Positions 43,351 through 56,215 are shown, counted from the stretch's first letter. The stretch: DNA of 64,000 nucleotides from Rugamonas rubra (GCF_900114705.1 NZ_FOTW01000007.1:124001-188000), one strand, 5' to 3'. The notes: generated by a model from the sequence alone, not told the origin. Numbers and translations: made by a program.

Positions 43351-45675
43351 TTAGAACTTGGTTTCGAGCTTGACGCTCCAGACGCGGAAGGTCTGGTTTT
43401 CGGTGTTGGCCAGCTGGCTCAGGCCGTTGGTGGTGACCACGTTGCCGCCCAGCGAGTCCTCGGCCAGCAGGTTGTTGACCGAGACGCGCAACTGGGTCTG
43501 GCCGTTGAACTTCCACAGGCCGTACAGGTCCACGGCGCGCTTGCGGCCGCTGTCGACCACCTGGGTAGCGCTGGTCTGCACGGTAGTCGCCGGGGTCCAG
43601 TTGAAGCTGCCGCCCAGGGTCAGCGGCAGGCCCTTCATGCGGTAGTCCAGGCCCAGGTTGGCGGTCTGCTTGGCCTGCTGGTCGAGCCGGTTGTTGGGGC
43701 CGGGGATGCCGTCGACGCGCGACCAGAAGCGGCTATAGTTGGCGCGCAAGTCGAGCGCCGGCGCGTCCTCGAACAAATCGGCCAGCTGGAACTTGGCCTC
43801 CAGTTCGACGCCGCTGGTGCGGGCGTGGCCGACGTTCTCCGGCCGCGACACCCAGTGCAGGCCGTCGGCCATCTGCTGCTGGCTCAGGCTGCGGCGGATC
43901 AGGTTGTCGATGTCGCGCACGAAGCCGCTGACGCTGACGATGCCGCTGCGGCCCAGGTAGTGCTCGTAGGCCAGGTCGAGGCCGGTGGCCAGCTCGGGTT
44001 TCAGGTCCGGGTTGCCCATGCGGTCGGGCCGGGTCGGGTCGCCGATCCAGTGCGACAGCGCCGGCAGCGCGATCAGGTCCTGCACGCTGGCCGCCTTGTA
44101 GCTCTTGGTCAGGCTGGCGCGCAGCTGGTCTTTTTCGTGGCCGGGAATGCGCCAGACACCGTGCAGCAGCGGGCTGAACACGCTGCTGCTGTTGCTGACG
44201 TCGCCGCCGGCGCGGCTGCTGGTGGTGCGGATGCCCTCCCAGCGCAGGCCGAAGTAGGCGGCCCACTGCGACGTGATGTCCCACTCGTCCTGGGCGAACA
44301 CGGCCAGGCGGCGGGTGTCGGCGCTGAGGTTGTCGCCGGAGTCGGAAAACTGCGGCAGGCCGTTCTTGTCGAGCGAGGTTTTGGTCTGGCTGCGGTGGGC
44401 GCTTTCGACGTCCCAGCCGGCCGCCAGCGAATGGTCGCGGCCGAGCGGCGCGGTGTATTTGCCGCCGGTGCTGAAGCTGCGGTCGCGCGTGCTGTCGCTG
44501 TCCTGGAAGCGCTCGAGCAGCACGCCGCTGGCGTCGTACTGCTGGCGCAGCGAGTCGTTGCTGCTGTGGCCGGTGCCGAAGCCGAACTTGACGTCCAGCT
44601 TGGCGGCGCCCTCGAACTTGTGGATCCAGTTGCCGAAGCCGCGCAGGAAGCTCATGCTGCTGTGCGCGTCGCTGTGCGCCAGGCTGTACTCCGGCGGGCG
44701 CAACCAGGCCGGCGGCACGGCGCCGCCCTGGCTCAGCGCGCTGCTGCTGTGGCCGTCGCTGCGCAGGCTCATCAGGAAGGGTTGGAAGTTCAGCGTGTCG
44801 CCGTTGTCGAACTTGTAGGACAGGCGCGGCGTGAAGTGGATGCCGCGCCCGGTGCGGCCGCTTTCGTCGCGCAGCGTCTGCTCCTTGTGGGCGACGCCGG
44901 CGGCGTCGCTGTCGAGGTTGTAGGTTTGGCCCTGGTCGTGCTGGCGGTTCTCGAAGATCGAGCCGGACAGCAGCAGCGTCGCCGCGCCGACCTTCAGCGG
45001 CGCGGTCAGCGAGACGTTGGGGGCGTGGCGGCCCTGCTCGATCGAGTCGGTCAGCTTGAGCTGGTAGTCCTTCTGCTGGTAGCCGTCGCGCAGCACGATG
45101 TTGATGGTGCCGGCGATGGCGCGGGTGCTGTGCTCGGCCACCGGGCCGCGCATGACCTCGACGCGCTCGACCTGGTCGGGCGACAGCGAGTCCATCGAGA
45201 AGCCGGCCGGCGGCCGCTCGCCGTTCAGCAGCACCTGGGTGTAGCCGTTGCCCAGGCCGCGCATGCGGATCTCGCCGCCACGGCCGGGGCGCCCGCCGAT
45301 GGTCACGCCGGGCAGGCGCTTGAGGATGTCGCCGAGGTTGCTGTCGCCGTTGCGGTCGAGCTCCTCGCGGCCGTAGACCTGCTTGCCGGCGGTGGAGCGG
45401 CGGCGCTCGTCCATGTCGTCGGCGCGGGCGCCGCTGATGGTGATCTGCGGCAGCACCTTGCCGTCGGACGAGAGCGCGGGGCCGCTCTTGCCGGCGGCCG
45501 GTTTGGCGGCCGGGTTGCCTGCCGGGTTGGCGGACTGACTGGCTGGCTTGGCGGCTGGCTGGAGGGGGGACGGGGCCTGCTCGGGAACGGCCTCGGCCGG
45601 CGCGGTCTGGGCGTAGACCTCGCTGGCGGCGGCGCCCAACAGGGCCAGGCAGGCGAAGGGAATCAGTTTGCTCAT
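43351..45675 (-). CDS. TonB-dependent receptor, second in window
   Basis: 774 residues from ATG 45675, chosen because it gives a clean signal peptide (MSKLIPFACLALLGAAASEVYA before QTAPAEA). A low-complexity Pro/Ala/Lys/Asn linker (about 25-65) precedes the plug (about 80-200: LGDILKRLPGVTIGG, MRGLGNGYTQVLLNG, VERVEVMRGPVAEHSTRAIA). The beta-barrel ends in VKLETKF. The GRGGEIRMRGLGNGYTQVLL pattern is common in receptors for ferric siderophores or peptides. The ligand is unknown. No regulator is adjacent. Confidence 0.9.
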   Translation of the reverse strand: MSKLIPFACLALLGAAASEVYAQTAPAEAVPEQAPSPLQPAAKPASQSANPAGNPAAKPAAGKSGPALSSDGKVLPQITISGARADDMDERRRSTAGKQVYGREELDRNGDSNLGDILKRLPGVTIGGRPGRGGEIRMRGLGNGYTQVLLNGERPPAGFSMDSLSPDQVERVEVMRGPVAEHSTRAIAGTINIVLRDGYQQKDYQLKLTDSIEQGRHAPNVSLTAPLKVGAATLLLSGSIFENRQHDQGQTYNLDSDAAGVAHKEQTLRDESGRTGRGIHFTPRLSYKFDNGDTLNFQPFLMSLRSDGHSSSALSQGGAVPPAWLRPPEYSLAHSDAHSSMSFLRGFGNWIHKFEGAAKLDVKFGFGTGHSSNDSLRQQYDASGVLLERFQDSDSTRDRSFSTGGKYTAPLGRDHSLAAGWDVESAHRSQTKTSLDKNGLPQFSDSGDNLSADTRRLAVFAQDEWDITSQWAAYFGLRWEGIRTTSSRAGGDVSNSSSVFSPLLHGVWRIPGHEKDQLRASLTKSYKAASVQDLIALPALSHWIGDPTRPDRMGNPDLKPELATGLDLAYEHYLGRSGIVSVSGFVRDIDNLIRRSLSQQQMADGLHWVSRPENVGHARTSGVELEAKFQLADLFEDAPALDLRANYSRFWSRVDGIPGPNNRLDQQAKQTANLGLDYRMKGLPLTLGGSFNWTPATTVQTSATQVVDSGRKRAVDLYGLWKFNGQTQLRVSVNNLLAEDSLGGNVVTTNGLSQLANTENQTFRVWSVKLETKF

Positions 45676-46265
45676 AGCTTCAATTAATGGAGTGGCCGGC
45701 GCGCGGACGGCGCGGGCAAACACGCCGCAGGGGCGCGCGCCTGCATTCTAAGGCCGGCCCGGCCGGGTGGCGGCGGGCGGCGCTGGTTTTTTACTTTAGG
45801 ATACACATCCAACAAGGCCGCAGCGCGCCGCCCGGCGAGCGCAGACGCTTGCAAAGCTTGTTCGGTATCAAGGAATGCAAAGAAGATGACATGGATGCTC
45901 CGGGCGAGAGGCATGCTGTTGGGACGGCACAAAAAAAAACCTGCGCAAGGAGGCGCAGGCAAAAACCACTTCAGGGTAGAGAGAAATACAAGTTCAGTGT
46001 AGGTCGCCGTTTGCGGCCCGGCCCGAAGTCTTACAATTGCTTACGCCCGCCGCCGTGGCGGAAACACAGCATACAAAAATGTAACGCGCGGGCCGTTTTC
46101 GGGCCGTTTATGGGCCGCAAAGGTAAGTCTGGGTAAAACGGGAAATAGATTACGCGACGGCTACTACGTTTGCCGGAAATCAGGTTTATACTGGTTCCAG
46201 CGCGTTTCCTACCGCTAGCATGGGCTGCGCAGGAGAAATGCGCGATACGCATCGACAGGTGACAC
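45676..46265. other. 590-bp intergenic region between the TonB receptor and ctpA
   Basis: Divergent promoters are expected here. TATACT at 46187-46192 is a possible ctpA -10. A minus-strand terminator lies at 45931-45959 with no minus-strand gene reading into it. GGGCCG occurs three times at 46088-46118. One plus-strand frame (45687-46136) is Arg-rich with no ribosome site and is not accepted. Confidence 0.45.
45931..45959 (-). terminator. Orphan minus-strand intrinsic terminator
   Basis: CCTGCGC-AAGGAG-GCGCAGG stem, followed on the minus strand by nine T residues. The nearest gene it could serve is not visible, so it may end a small RNA transcribed leftward from the ctpA upstream region. 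Confidence 0.8.
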
Positions 46266-47720
<1,455 letters not shown>

Positions 47721-47847
47721 CCCGGCCGGCGCGCGCGGCCGGTTGCGACGAACGACAGGCGGCGCCCCACGGGGCGCTGTTTTTTTGGCCCGGTGCCGGC
47801 CTCGCCCGCGTGACGATAGATTGAGAAGACCCCAGCGGCGCGAACCT

Positions 47848-47874
47848 AGGGTCAGACCCTCAGGGTCTGACCCT
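47848..47874. repeat. Palindromic intergenic repeat, core type A, copy 5
   Basis: AGGGTCAGACCCT-C-AGGGTCTGACCCT, preceded by the flank CCCAGCGGCGCGAACC (47831-47846), which also borders the copy at 49218. The other side (GGTGGTTTGTGCGCCGC) partly mirrors that flank. Little else is seen in the 334-bp gap apart from a TAGAAT hexamer near 48002. Confidence 0.92.
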
Positions 47875-48054
47875 GGCTCTCTGCCGTTGGGTGGTTTGTG
47901 CGCCGCCGGCGCCTTGACCGAAGCCCCAAAACCGAGTCCGCCGGTAGTGGTTAAAAAAGAACCAAAAATCAGAAAGTACGCAGCAATAGCCCGCCATTGT
48001 GTAGAATTTGCCCCATTATGGCGACAGCCAACTATTCAATCTGAAAGCTTAACA

Positions 48055-49176
48055 ATGAAACAAGCCGTCATCAGCGGAACCGGCCTCTACACGCCGACAC
48101 AATCGATCTCGAACGAGGAACTGGTCGCCAGCTTCAACGCCTACGCCGAACAGTTCAACGCCGACAACGCCGCCGCGATCGAGGCCGGCAGCGTCACCGC
48201 GCTGGAGTTGTCCAGCGTCGGCTTCATCGAGAAGGCCTCCGGCATCAAGTCGCGCTATGTGATGGAAAAGGCCGGCATCCTCGATCCGAGCCGCATGGTC
48301 TCGCGCATTGCCGAGCGCGGCGACGACGAGCTGTCGCTGCAGGCCGAGATCTGCGTGGCCGCCGCCAAGGAGGCGCTGGCCAACGCCGGCCGCACGGCCG
48401 CCGACATCGACATGGTGCTGGTCGCCTGCAGCAATATGCAGCGCGGCTACCCGGCCATGGCGGTCGAGGTGCAGGGCGCGCTGGGCATTGAAGGCTACGG
48501 CTTCGACATGAACGTGGCCTGCTCCTCGGCCACCTTCGGCATCCAGACCGCCGTCGCCGCCGTGCAGAGCGGCCAGGCGCGCGCCGTGCTGGTGCTCAAT
48601 CCGGAGATCACCAGCGGCCACCTGAACTGGCGCGACCGCGACAGCCACTTCATCTTCGGCGACGCCTGCACCGCCATCGTCGTCGAGGCGGCCGACGCCG
48701 CCGTGTCGAAGGAGCGCTACGAGATCGTCGAGACCAAGCTCAAGACCAGCTTCTCCAACAACATCCGCAACAACTTCGGCTTCCTCAACCGCTTCGACGA
48801 GTCGGGCATCGGCCAGCCGGACAAGCTGTTCCGCCAGCAGGGCCGCCGCGTCTTCAAGGACGTCTGCCCGATGGCCGCCGAGATGATCAAGACCACCATC
48901 GCCGGCGCCGGCCTGGAAGTGGCGCAGGTGAGCCGCTACTGGCTGCACCAGGCCAACCTGAACATGAACCTGCTGATCAGCCGCCTGGTGCTGGGCCGCG
49001 ACGCCGAGCCGGGCGAGGCGCCGGTGATCCTCGACACCTACGCCAACACCTCGTCGGCCGGCTCCATCATCGCCTTCCACAAGCACAGCGCCGACATGCC
49101 CGCCGGCGCGCTCGGCGTGATCTGCTCCTTCGGCGCCGGTTATTCGATCGGCTGCGTGGTAGTGCGCAAGCTGTAA
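48055..49176 (+). CDS. Beta-ketoacyl-ACP synthase III-like protein (long FabH type)
   Basis: 373 residues. The thiolase-fold active site is complete: C156 (NVACSSAT), H298 (LHQANLNMN) and N331 (YANTSSAGS). It is longer than E. coli FabH (317) because of an N-terminal insertion around residues 25-60, a form common in betaproteobacteria. It condenses an acyl-CoA starter with malonyl-ACP. No other fatty acid or polyketide gene is adjacent, so its product is unknown. Upstream open frame (to 47743) overlaps the repeat and is not accepted. Confidence 0.9.
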   Translation: MKQAVISGTGLYTPTQSISNEELVASFNAYAEQFNADNAAAIEAGSVTALELSSVGFIEKASGIKSRYVMEKAGILDPSRMVSRIAERGDDELSLQAEICVAAAKEALANAGRTAADIDMVLVACSNMQRGYPAMAVEVQGALGIEGYGFDMNVACSSATFGIQTAVAAVQSGQARAVLVLNPEITSGHLNWRDRDSHFIFGDACTAIVVEAADAAVSKERYEIVETKLKTSFSNNIRNNFGFLNRFDESGIGQPDKLFRQQGRRVFKDVCPMAAEMIKTTIAGAGLEVAQVSRYWLHQANLNMNLLISRLVLGRDAEPGEAPVILDTYANTSSAGSIIAFHKHSADMPAGALGVICSFGAGYSIGCVVVRKL

Positions 49177-49217
49177 GCGCGCCGCCGGTTCGCGCCGCAA
49201 CCCAGCGGCGCGAACCC

Positions 49218-49247
49218 GGGGACGGACCCGGCACGGGTTCCGTCCCC
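49218..49247. repeat. Palindromic intergenic repeat, core type C
   Basis: GGGGACGGACCCG ... CGGGTTCCGTCCCC, near-perfect arms with one bulged base, 41 bp after the synthase stop. Its left flank CCCAGCGGCGCGAACC is identical to that of the type A copy at 47848. Confidence 0.88.
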
Positions 49248-49349
49248 AACTCTTCGCCTGCGGGTTGAGGTGACGCCCCCGCAGCGCCCCCCCGCCACTA
49301 TCGTGCTACGCTGCTGCTATCGATCCATTCCAGCAGGAGCCCCGCACGC

Positions 49350-51080
49350 ATGCCCCACAACATCAGCCTGATCACCACCATCGCCGCCGCCCTTGGTTTC
49401 GGCCTCCTGTTCGGCTTTGTCGCCACGCGCCTGAAGCTGCCGACCCTGGTCGGCTATCTGGCGGCCGGCATCCTGATCGGCCCGGCCACGCCCGGCTTCG
49501 TCGCCGACACGGCGCTGGCCGGCCAGCTGGCCGAAATCGGCGTGATGTTGATGATGTTCGGCGTCGGCCTGCACTTCTCGCTCGACGACCTGTGGGAGGT
49601 GCGCCGCATCGCCCTGCCCGGCGCGGTGCTGCAGATCGCCGTGGCCACCGCGCTGGGCATGGCGCTGGCCCACTTTTGGGGTTGGAGTTTGGGCGGCGGG
49701 CTGGTGTTCGGCCTGGCGCTGTCGGTGGCCAGCACGGTGGTGCTGCTGCGCGCGTTGGAGGAGCGCGGCATTCTCGACACGCTGAACGGCCGCATCGCCG
49801 TCGGCTGGCTGGTGGTCGAGGACCTGGTGACGGTGCTGGTGCTGGTGCTGCTGCCGCCGTTCGCCGTCTCGCTGGGCGGCACGGCGCCGGAACTGGCGCG
49901 CGGCGCCGCCGCCGCCGAACCGGGCCTGTGGCGCGCGCTCGGCACCACGCTGGGCATGGTCGGCGCCTTCATCGCGCTGATGCTGGTGGTCGGCCGCCGG
50001 CTGTTCCCGTGGATCTTGTGGCAGGTGGCGCGCACCGGCTCGCGCGAGCTGTTCACCCTGTGCGTGATCGCCGCCGCCGTCGGCATCGCCTATTTGTCGA
50101 CGCATCTGTTCGGCGTCTCCTTCGCGCTGGGCGCCTTCTTTGCCGGCATGATGCTGCGCGAGTCCGAGCTGAGCCACCGCGCCGCCGAGGAGTCGCTGCC
50201 GCTGCGCGACGCCTTCGCCGTGCTGTTCTTCGTCTCGGTCGGCATGCTGTTCGAGCCGTCCATCGTGCTCGAGCAGCCGCTCAAGCTGCTGGCCGTGGTG
50301 GCCATCATCGTGCTCGGCAAATCGCTGGCCGCCTTCGTGCTGGTGCTGCTGCTGCGCTACCCGGCCAAGACGGCGCTGATGGTCTCGGCCAGCTTGGCGC
50401 AGATCGGCGAGTTCTCCTTCATCCTGGCCGCGCTCGGCCTGTCGCTCGGCCTGATGCCGGCCGAGGGGCAGAGCCTGATCCTGGCCGGCGCCATCATCTC
50501 CATCGGCCTCAACCCGCTGGTGATCCGCGCCACCAAGCCGCTCGAGCGCTGGCTCGGCAAGGACGCCGGCCTGGCCGCCAAGTTCGACCGCTCCACCGAC
50601 CCGCTGGCCGAGCTGCCGACCTCGGTGCCGCAGGAGAAGCTGGCCGGCCAGGTGGTGCTGGTCGGTTACGGCCGGGTCGGCCGGCGCATCGCCCGCACGC
50701 TCACCGAGCGCGGCATCGCCTTCGTCGTGGCCGAGCAAAACCGCGAGATCGTCGACCAGCTGCGCAAGGACGGCATCCCCGCCGTGGCCGGCAACGGCGG
50801 CGAGCCGGCGGTGCTGATCCAGGCCCACGTGGCGCGCGCCAGCGTGCTGGTGATCGCCACGCCGGACACCTTCGACGTGCGCGCCATGATCGCCACGGCG
50901 CGCGCGCTCAACCCGCACATCCACACCGTGGTGCGCACCCACAACGAGGCCGAGGCCGAGCTGCTGCGCGCCGAGCGCGCCGGCCAGATCTACATCGGCG
51001 AGCACGAGCTGGCCAAGGGCATGGCGCAGTCGGTGCTCGACGGCGTCGCCGCCGGCGCCGAGCGCGGCCACGGCCACTAA
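49350..51080 (+). CDS. CPA2-family cation:proton antiporter with TrkA-N domain (YbaL/KefB-like)
   Basis: 576 residues. About 12 membrane segments (1-400) carry the family sequences GYLAAGILIGPATPGF and GWLVVEDLVTVLVLVLLPP. A cytoplasmic TrkA-N/RCK nucleotide-binding domain follows from about residue 430 (GQVVLVGYGRVGRRIARTL). It exports K+ or Na+ in exchange for protons, gated by NAD(H) or similar ligands. Domain order best fits YbaL. It stands alone between two palindromic repeats. Confidence 0.92.
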   Translation: MPHNISLITTIAAALGFGLLFGFVATRLKLPTLVGYLAAGILIGPATPGFVADTALAGQLAEIGVMLMMFGVGLHFSLDDLWEVRRIALPGAVLQIAVATALGMALAHFWGWSLGGGLVFGLALSVASTVVLLRALEERGILDTLNGRIAVGWLVVEDLVTVLVLVLLPPFAVSLGGTAPELARGAAAAEPGLWRALGTTLGMVGAFIALMLVVGRRLFPWILWQVARTGSRELFTLCVIAAAVGIAYLSTHLFGVSFALGAFFAGMMLRESELSHRAAEESLPLRDAFAVLFFVSVGMLFEPSIVLEQPLKLLAVVAIIVLGKSLAAFVLVLLLRYPAKTALMVSASLAQIGEFSFILAALGLSLGLMPAEGQSLILAGAIISIGLNPLVIRATKPLERWLGKDAGLAAKFDRSTDPLAELPTSVPQEKLAGQVVLVGYGRVGRRIARTLTERGIAFVVAEQNREIVDQLRKDGIPAVAGNGGEPAVLIQAHVARASVLVIATPDTFDVRAMIATARALNPHIHTVVRTHNEAEAELLRAERAGQIYIGEHELAKGMAQSVLDGVAAGAERGHGH

Positions 51081-51090
51081 CCCAACAGGC

Positions 51091-51243
51091 GGGGTCAGTG
51101 CCGACATTCGGACACGAGCTCAAGTAGAACGCCCGTCAGGAAAGCAACATTAGTGCGATTGTCGGCACTGCCCCCGCTGGTACTTGCCGAGTGAAACCGT
51201 CGGATTACTGCCGAGTTCGTGTCCGAATGTCGGCACTGACCCC
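51091..51243. repeat. Palindromic intergenic repeat pair, core type B, with a 99-bp spacer
   Basis: The left arm 51091-51117 starts GGGGTCAGTGCCGACATT. The right arm 51217-51243 is its exact reverse complement (27 bp). The spacer holds a degenerate third end (GTCGGCACTGCCCCC at 51160-51174). It is located 11 bp past the antiporter stop in a convergent gap. Confidence 0.92.
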
Positions 51244-51274
51244 GTTGGTACGTTGGTACGTTGGTACGTTGGTA
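51243..51274. repeat. Tandem 8-bp repeat, four copies
   Basis: CGTTGGTA repeated four times without mismatch, starting at the last base of the type B repeat and ending at the fadH stop codon. Prone to slippage. Confidence 0.95.
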
Positions 51275-53377
<2,103 letters not shown>

Positions 53378-53477
53378 CTAAATCTCTAGACCCGTGGTTC
53401 TAAACCGCCGCCAGGCTATTTTGTAACCGCCACGTGCCGCTCTTGTATTCTGCCACCCTTTCCCTTACGCTGGAAAT

Positions 53478-54047
53478 ATGATGCGATTCTTCCTGTTCCT
53501 GATGATCGGCGTGGCGCCCGCCGTGATGGCGCAGACGAGCAAGGCGGAATTGCCCAAGCTGGAGGTGGCTGTGATCCGGGTGGAACTCGATGCGCTGCAC
53601 ATGTTCGAGGTGGACGCGACGGGCACCGTGGCGGCGTCGCCGGCGGCGGTGTGGCGGGTGCTGACCGGCTACGAAAAAATGAGCGAGTTCGTGCCCGACC
53701 TGGCCTCCTGCAAGGTCCTGGCGCGCAACGGCAACGAGGTGATCGTCGAGCAGTTCGGCACGGCGCGCTTCCTGTTCATGTCCAAGTCGATCCATCTGGT
53801 GGTGCGCGCCACCGAAACGCCGATGACGGCCATCGACATCGCCCTGGTGTCGGGCGACATGAAGCACTACGAGTCGCACTGGGAACTGGTGCCGATTCCC
53901 GAGACGGGCGGCACGCGGGTGGTCTACAGCGGCCGGCTGATCCCCAACTTCTACGTGCCGGGCCTGCTCGGCATCAAGATCATCCGCGGCGACATCGAGC
54001 GCATGATGGCGGCCGTGCTGGCGCGCATCGACGGCAAGCGCGACTAG
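53478..54047 (+). CDS. Periplasmic SRPBCC/START-like protein
   Basis: 189 residues with a signal peptide (MMRFFLFLMIGVAPAVMA before QTSKAEL). The mature part has the helix-grip pattern of the polyketide cyclase/START superfamily (VDATGTVAASPAAVWRVLTG, ELVPIPETGGTRVVYSGRL). Such proteins bind hydrophobic ligands. It is divergent from fadH, which might point to a lipid link, but that is only positional. Confidence 0.8.
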   Translation: MMRFFLFLMIGVAPAVMAQTSKAELPKLEVAVIRVELDALHMFEVDATGTVAASPAAVWRVLTGYEKMSEFVPDLASCKVLARNGNEVIVEQFGTARFLFMSKSIHLVVRATETPMTAIDIALVSGDMKHYESHWELVPIPETGGTRVVYSGRLIPNFYVPGLLGIKIIRGDIERMMAAVLARIDGKRD

Positions 54048-54081
54048 CCGGGCCTTGCAGTCAAAACACCCCGGAAAACCT

Positions 54082-54111
54082 GGGGTCAGACCCCATCCGG
54101 GGTCCGACCCC
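54082..54111. repeat. Palindromic intergenic repeat, core type A, copy 6 (one mismatch)
   Basis: GGGGTCAGACCCC-ATCC-GGGGTCCGACCCC, 12 of 13 arm positions paired, in a convergent gap 35 bp past the SRPBCC gene stop. Confidence 0.88.
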
Positions 54112-54168
54112 TATGCGCCACGGCCGGCGTCCCGCTCAAACGGACGTTGGGGGTTGAGACGCCCCCGC

Positions 54169-54621
54169 TCAGGCCAGGTAGGTGTCGCGGTCGCGCAGCT
54201 CGGCGAAGTTCTCCAGGCTGCCGATTTTGATCAGCACCGGATTCAGGCTCAGCTTGCTCTGCATGGCGCGCCAGGCGAACAGCCACTCGTGCTCGGGCGC
54301 CTCGGCGGCCGTTTTGGTGAAGGTGGCGCCCAGCGCGGCGCGGGTGCCGTATTCGACCACGCCGTCGATGCCCGCCCAGCTGGGCAGGGTGCGCTGCACG
54401 GCGCGGTGCAGGCGCTCGCCGAATTCCTCGGTGTTGTGGATGATCAGGCAGCTGTCGGCCGAGAACAGGTCGAACAGCTTGCGCTCCCACACGGTGGAGA
54501 AGCTCAGGGTCAGGCAGTTGGAGGCCGGGCGCAGGATGAACTGGCCTTCGGTCAGCGCCAGTTGCAAGTCTTCGCGCACGCCGTAGCGGTGCAGGGTCGG
54601 GGGACGTTGGTAATCGTGCAT
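54169..54621 (-). CDS. Unrecognised small cytoplasmic protein
   Basis: 150 residues from ATG 54621 (a TTG four codons upstream is possible). It mixes strands and helices (QLALTEGQFILRPASNCLTL, FSADSCLIIHNTEEFGERLH, EWLFAWRAMQSKLSLNPVLI). No signal, membrane segment or known motif. I do not recognise the family. It lies 51 bp downstream of a DUF2721 membrane protein gene on the same strand and may be co-transcribed. Confidence 0.6.
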   Translation of the reverse strand: MHDYQRPPTLHRYGVREDLQLALTEGQFILRPASNCLTLSFSTVWERKLFDLFSADSCLIIHNTEEFGERLHRAVQRTLPSWAGIDGVVEYGTRAALGATFTKTAAEAPEHEWLFAWRAMQSKLSLNPVLIKIGSLENFAELRDRDTYLA

Positions 54622-54672
54622 ATCGGTACTCAATTCGGTGAGAAGGACGGCGCGCGGCGCCGCCCTGCGGTG

Positions 54673-55116
54673 TTATTTTATCGGTTGGCGCACGTGGCGG
54701 TGCGAGCGCATCGCCGCCGAGGCGATGGCGATCTCGCGCAGCAGTAGCACGAAGCTGGCGATCAGGCACAGCATCGCGCCGACGAACATGCCGGCGACGT
54801 ACTTGTCCAAGGCGAGGTTGAGGATGTCGCCCAGGAACAGCATGGCGATGACCAAGCAAACCAGCAGGCCGCAGGCGGTCGACTGGGTGATCGACATGTT
54901 GATCAGCCGCGAGCGGCTGTACAGCACGTCGAGCTCGTTCAGGTAGACGTCGCTGTAGCCGATGTCGAGCCGGTCCTCCAGCACGCGCGAGCGGTCGATG
55001 ATGCGCGCCAGGCGGTTGGTCAGCACCACCAGGTTGGTGCAGACCCCGGATAGCAGGAAGACCGGCGCGATCGCCAGTTGAATGATGTGGCCGACGTCGC
55101 CGATCTGGATGTTCAT
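54673..55116 (-). CDS. DUF2721 membrane protein
   Basis: 147 residues with three membrane segments (about 7-30, 80-102, 105-128) around a charged, Arg-rich loop (RLARIIDRSRVLEDRL). It fits the DUF2721 family of small inner-membrane proteins of unknown function. No close Shine-Dalgarno is seen. Confidence 0.8.
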   Translation of the reverse strand: MNIQIGDVGHIIQLAIAPVFLLSGVCTNLVVLTNRLARIIDRSRVLEDRLDIGYSDVYLNELDVLYSRSRLINMSITQSTACGLLVCLVIAMLFLGDILNLALDKYVAGMFVGAMLCLIASFVLLLREIAIASAAMRSHRHVRQPIK

Positions 55117-55252
55117 GAATGCGTTCTTGCTGGTCTCTGGTTGGCCACTTGTTCGACTGCTAACGGGCTGGCTCGATGTTGCTTGGTTGCAGATCAGGCG
55201 TTAGTGTAGCAGCCCGCGCCGCGCGCCGGCCAATTCGCCGCTTTGCCGCGCC

Positions 55253-56215
55253 TTAATCGAAGTGGCCCATGCGCTTGAACTGCTCGGTGGCGCCGACCAG
55301 CGCGCGCGAGATGCCCTTCTCCATGGCGCCGTGGCCGGCGTCGGGCACCATCGTCAGCAGCGCGCCGGGCCAGGCCTGGTGCAGGCGGTGGGCCGCCAGC
55401 GGCGGGCAGATCACGTCGTAGCGGCCCTGCACGATCACCGCCGGCAGGTGGGCGATGCGGCCGATGTCGCGGATCAGCTGGTCGTCGTCGAAGAAGCCGA
55501 GGTTGGCCATGTAGTGCGACTCGAGGCGGCCGACGCCCAGGTCGAGGGCGTCGCAGGGCTGCTCCTCGGCCTGCGGCAGCAGGAACACGCGGCGCCCCTC
55601 GAAGCGGCTCCAGGCGCGCACCGCCGGCCAGTGCACCGCCGGGTCGGCGCTCATGATGCGCTCGACGTAGGCCTGCAGCAGGGCCGGGCCGGCGCGCTGC
55701 TCGGGCGGGATGGGGGCGACGAACTCGTCGTACAGCTCGGGGTAGAACCACTGCACGCCGTGCAGGAACCAGTCGATCTCGGCCTGGGTGCAGAGGAAGA
55801 TGCCGCGCAGGACGAAGCCGAGGCAGCGCTCGGGGTGGGCCTGGCCGTAGGCCAGCGCCAGCGTCGAGCCCCAGGAGCCGCCGAACACCAGCCATTGCTC
55901 GATGCCGAACAGGACTCGCAGGCGCTCGATGTCCTCGATCAGCAGCTGGGTGGTGTTGTTGCGGCACTCGCCCAGCGGGGTCGACTTGCCGGCGCCGCGC
56001 TGGTCGAACAGCACCACGCGGTAGTGCTTGGGGTCGAAGAAGCGGCGGTGCTGCGGCGACAGGCCGGCGCCGGGGCCGCCGTGCAGGAACAGCACGGGCA
56101 CGCCGGCCGGATTGCCGACCTCCTCCCAGTAGATGGTGTGCAGGTCGTCGACCGCCAGCATGCCTTGCCGGGTCGGTTGGACGGGCGGGAACAGCGGCGA
56201 GGTGGGGTCGAACAT
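55253..56215 (-). CDS. pip: Proline iminopeptidase (S33)
   Basis: 320-residue alpha/beta hydrolase. Oxyanion motif HGGPGAG (45-51), nucleophile elbow GGSWGS with S114, and late acid and His in GRYDVICP and DAGHGAMEKG. It removes N-terminal proline from peptides in the cytoplasm. Length equals the usual 310-320. It is a single gene, 137 bp after the preceding gene's start region and downstream of the GH31 gene on the same strand, with a repeat in between. Confidence 0.93.
   Translation of the reverse strand: MFDPTSPLFPPVQPTRQGMLAVDDLHTIYWEEVGNPAGVPVLFLHGGPGAGLSPQHRRFFDPKHYRVVLFDQRGAGKSTPLGECRNNTTQLLIEDIERLRVLFGIEQWLVFGGSWGSTLALAYGQAHPERCLGFVLRGIFLCTQAEIDWFLHGVQWFYPELYDEFVAPIPPEQRAGPALLQAYVERIMSADPAVHWPAVRAWSRFEGRRVFLLPQAEEQPCDALDLGVGRLESHYMANLGFFDDDQLIRDIGRIAHLPAVIVQGRYDVICPPLAAHRLHQAWPGALLTMVPDAGHGAMEKGISRALVGATEQFKRMGHFD

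Noticed and set aside
45687..46136. 149-codon plus-strand frame between the TonB receptor and ctpA
   Set aside because: Arg-rich, no Shine-Dalgarno, no domain, and it runs through the orphan terminator hairpin.
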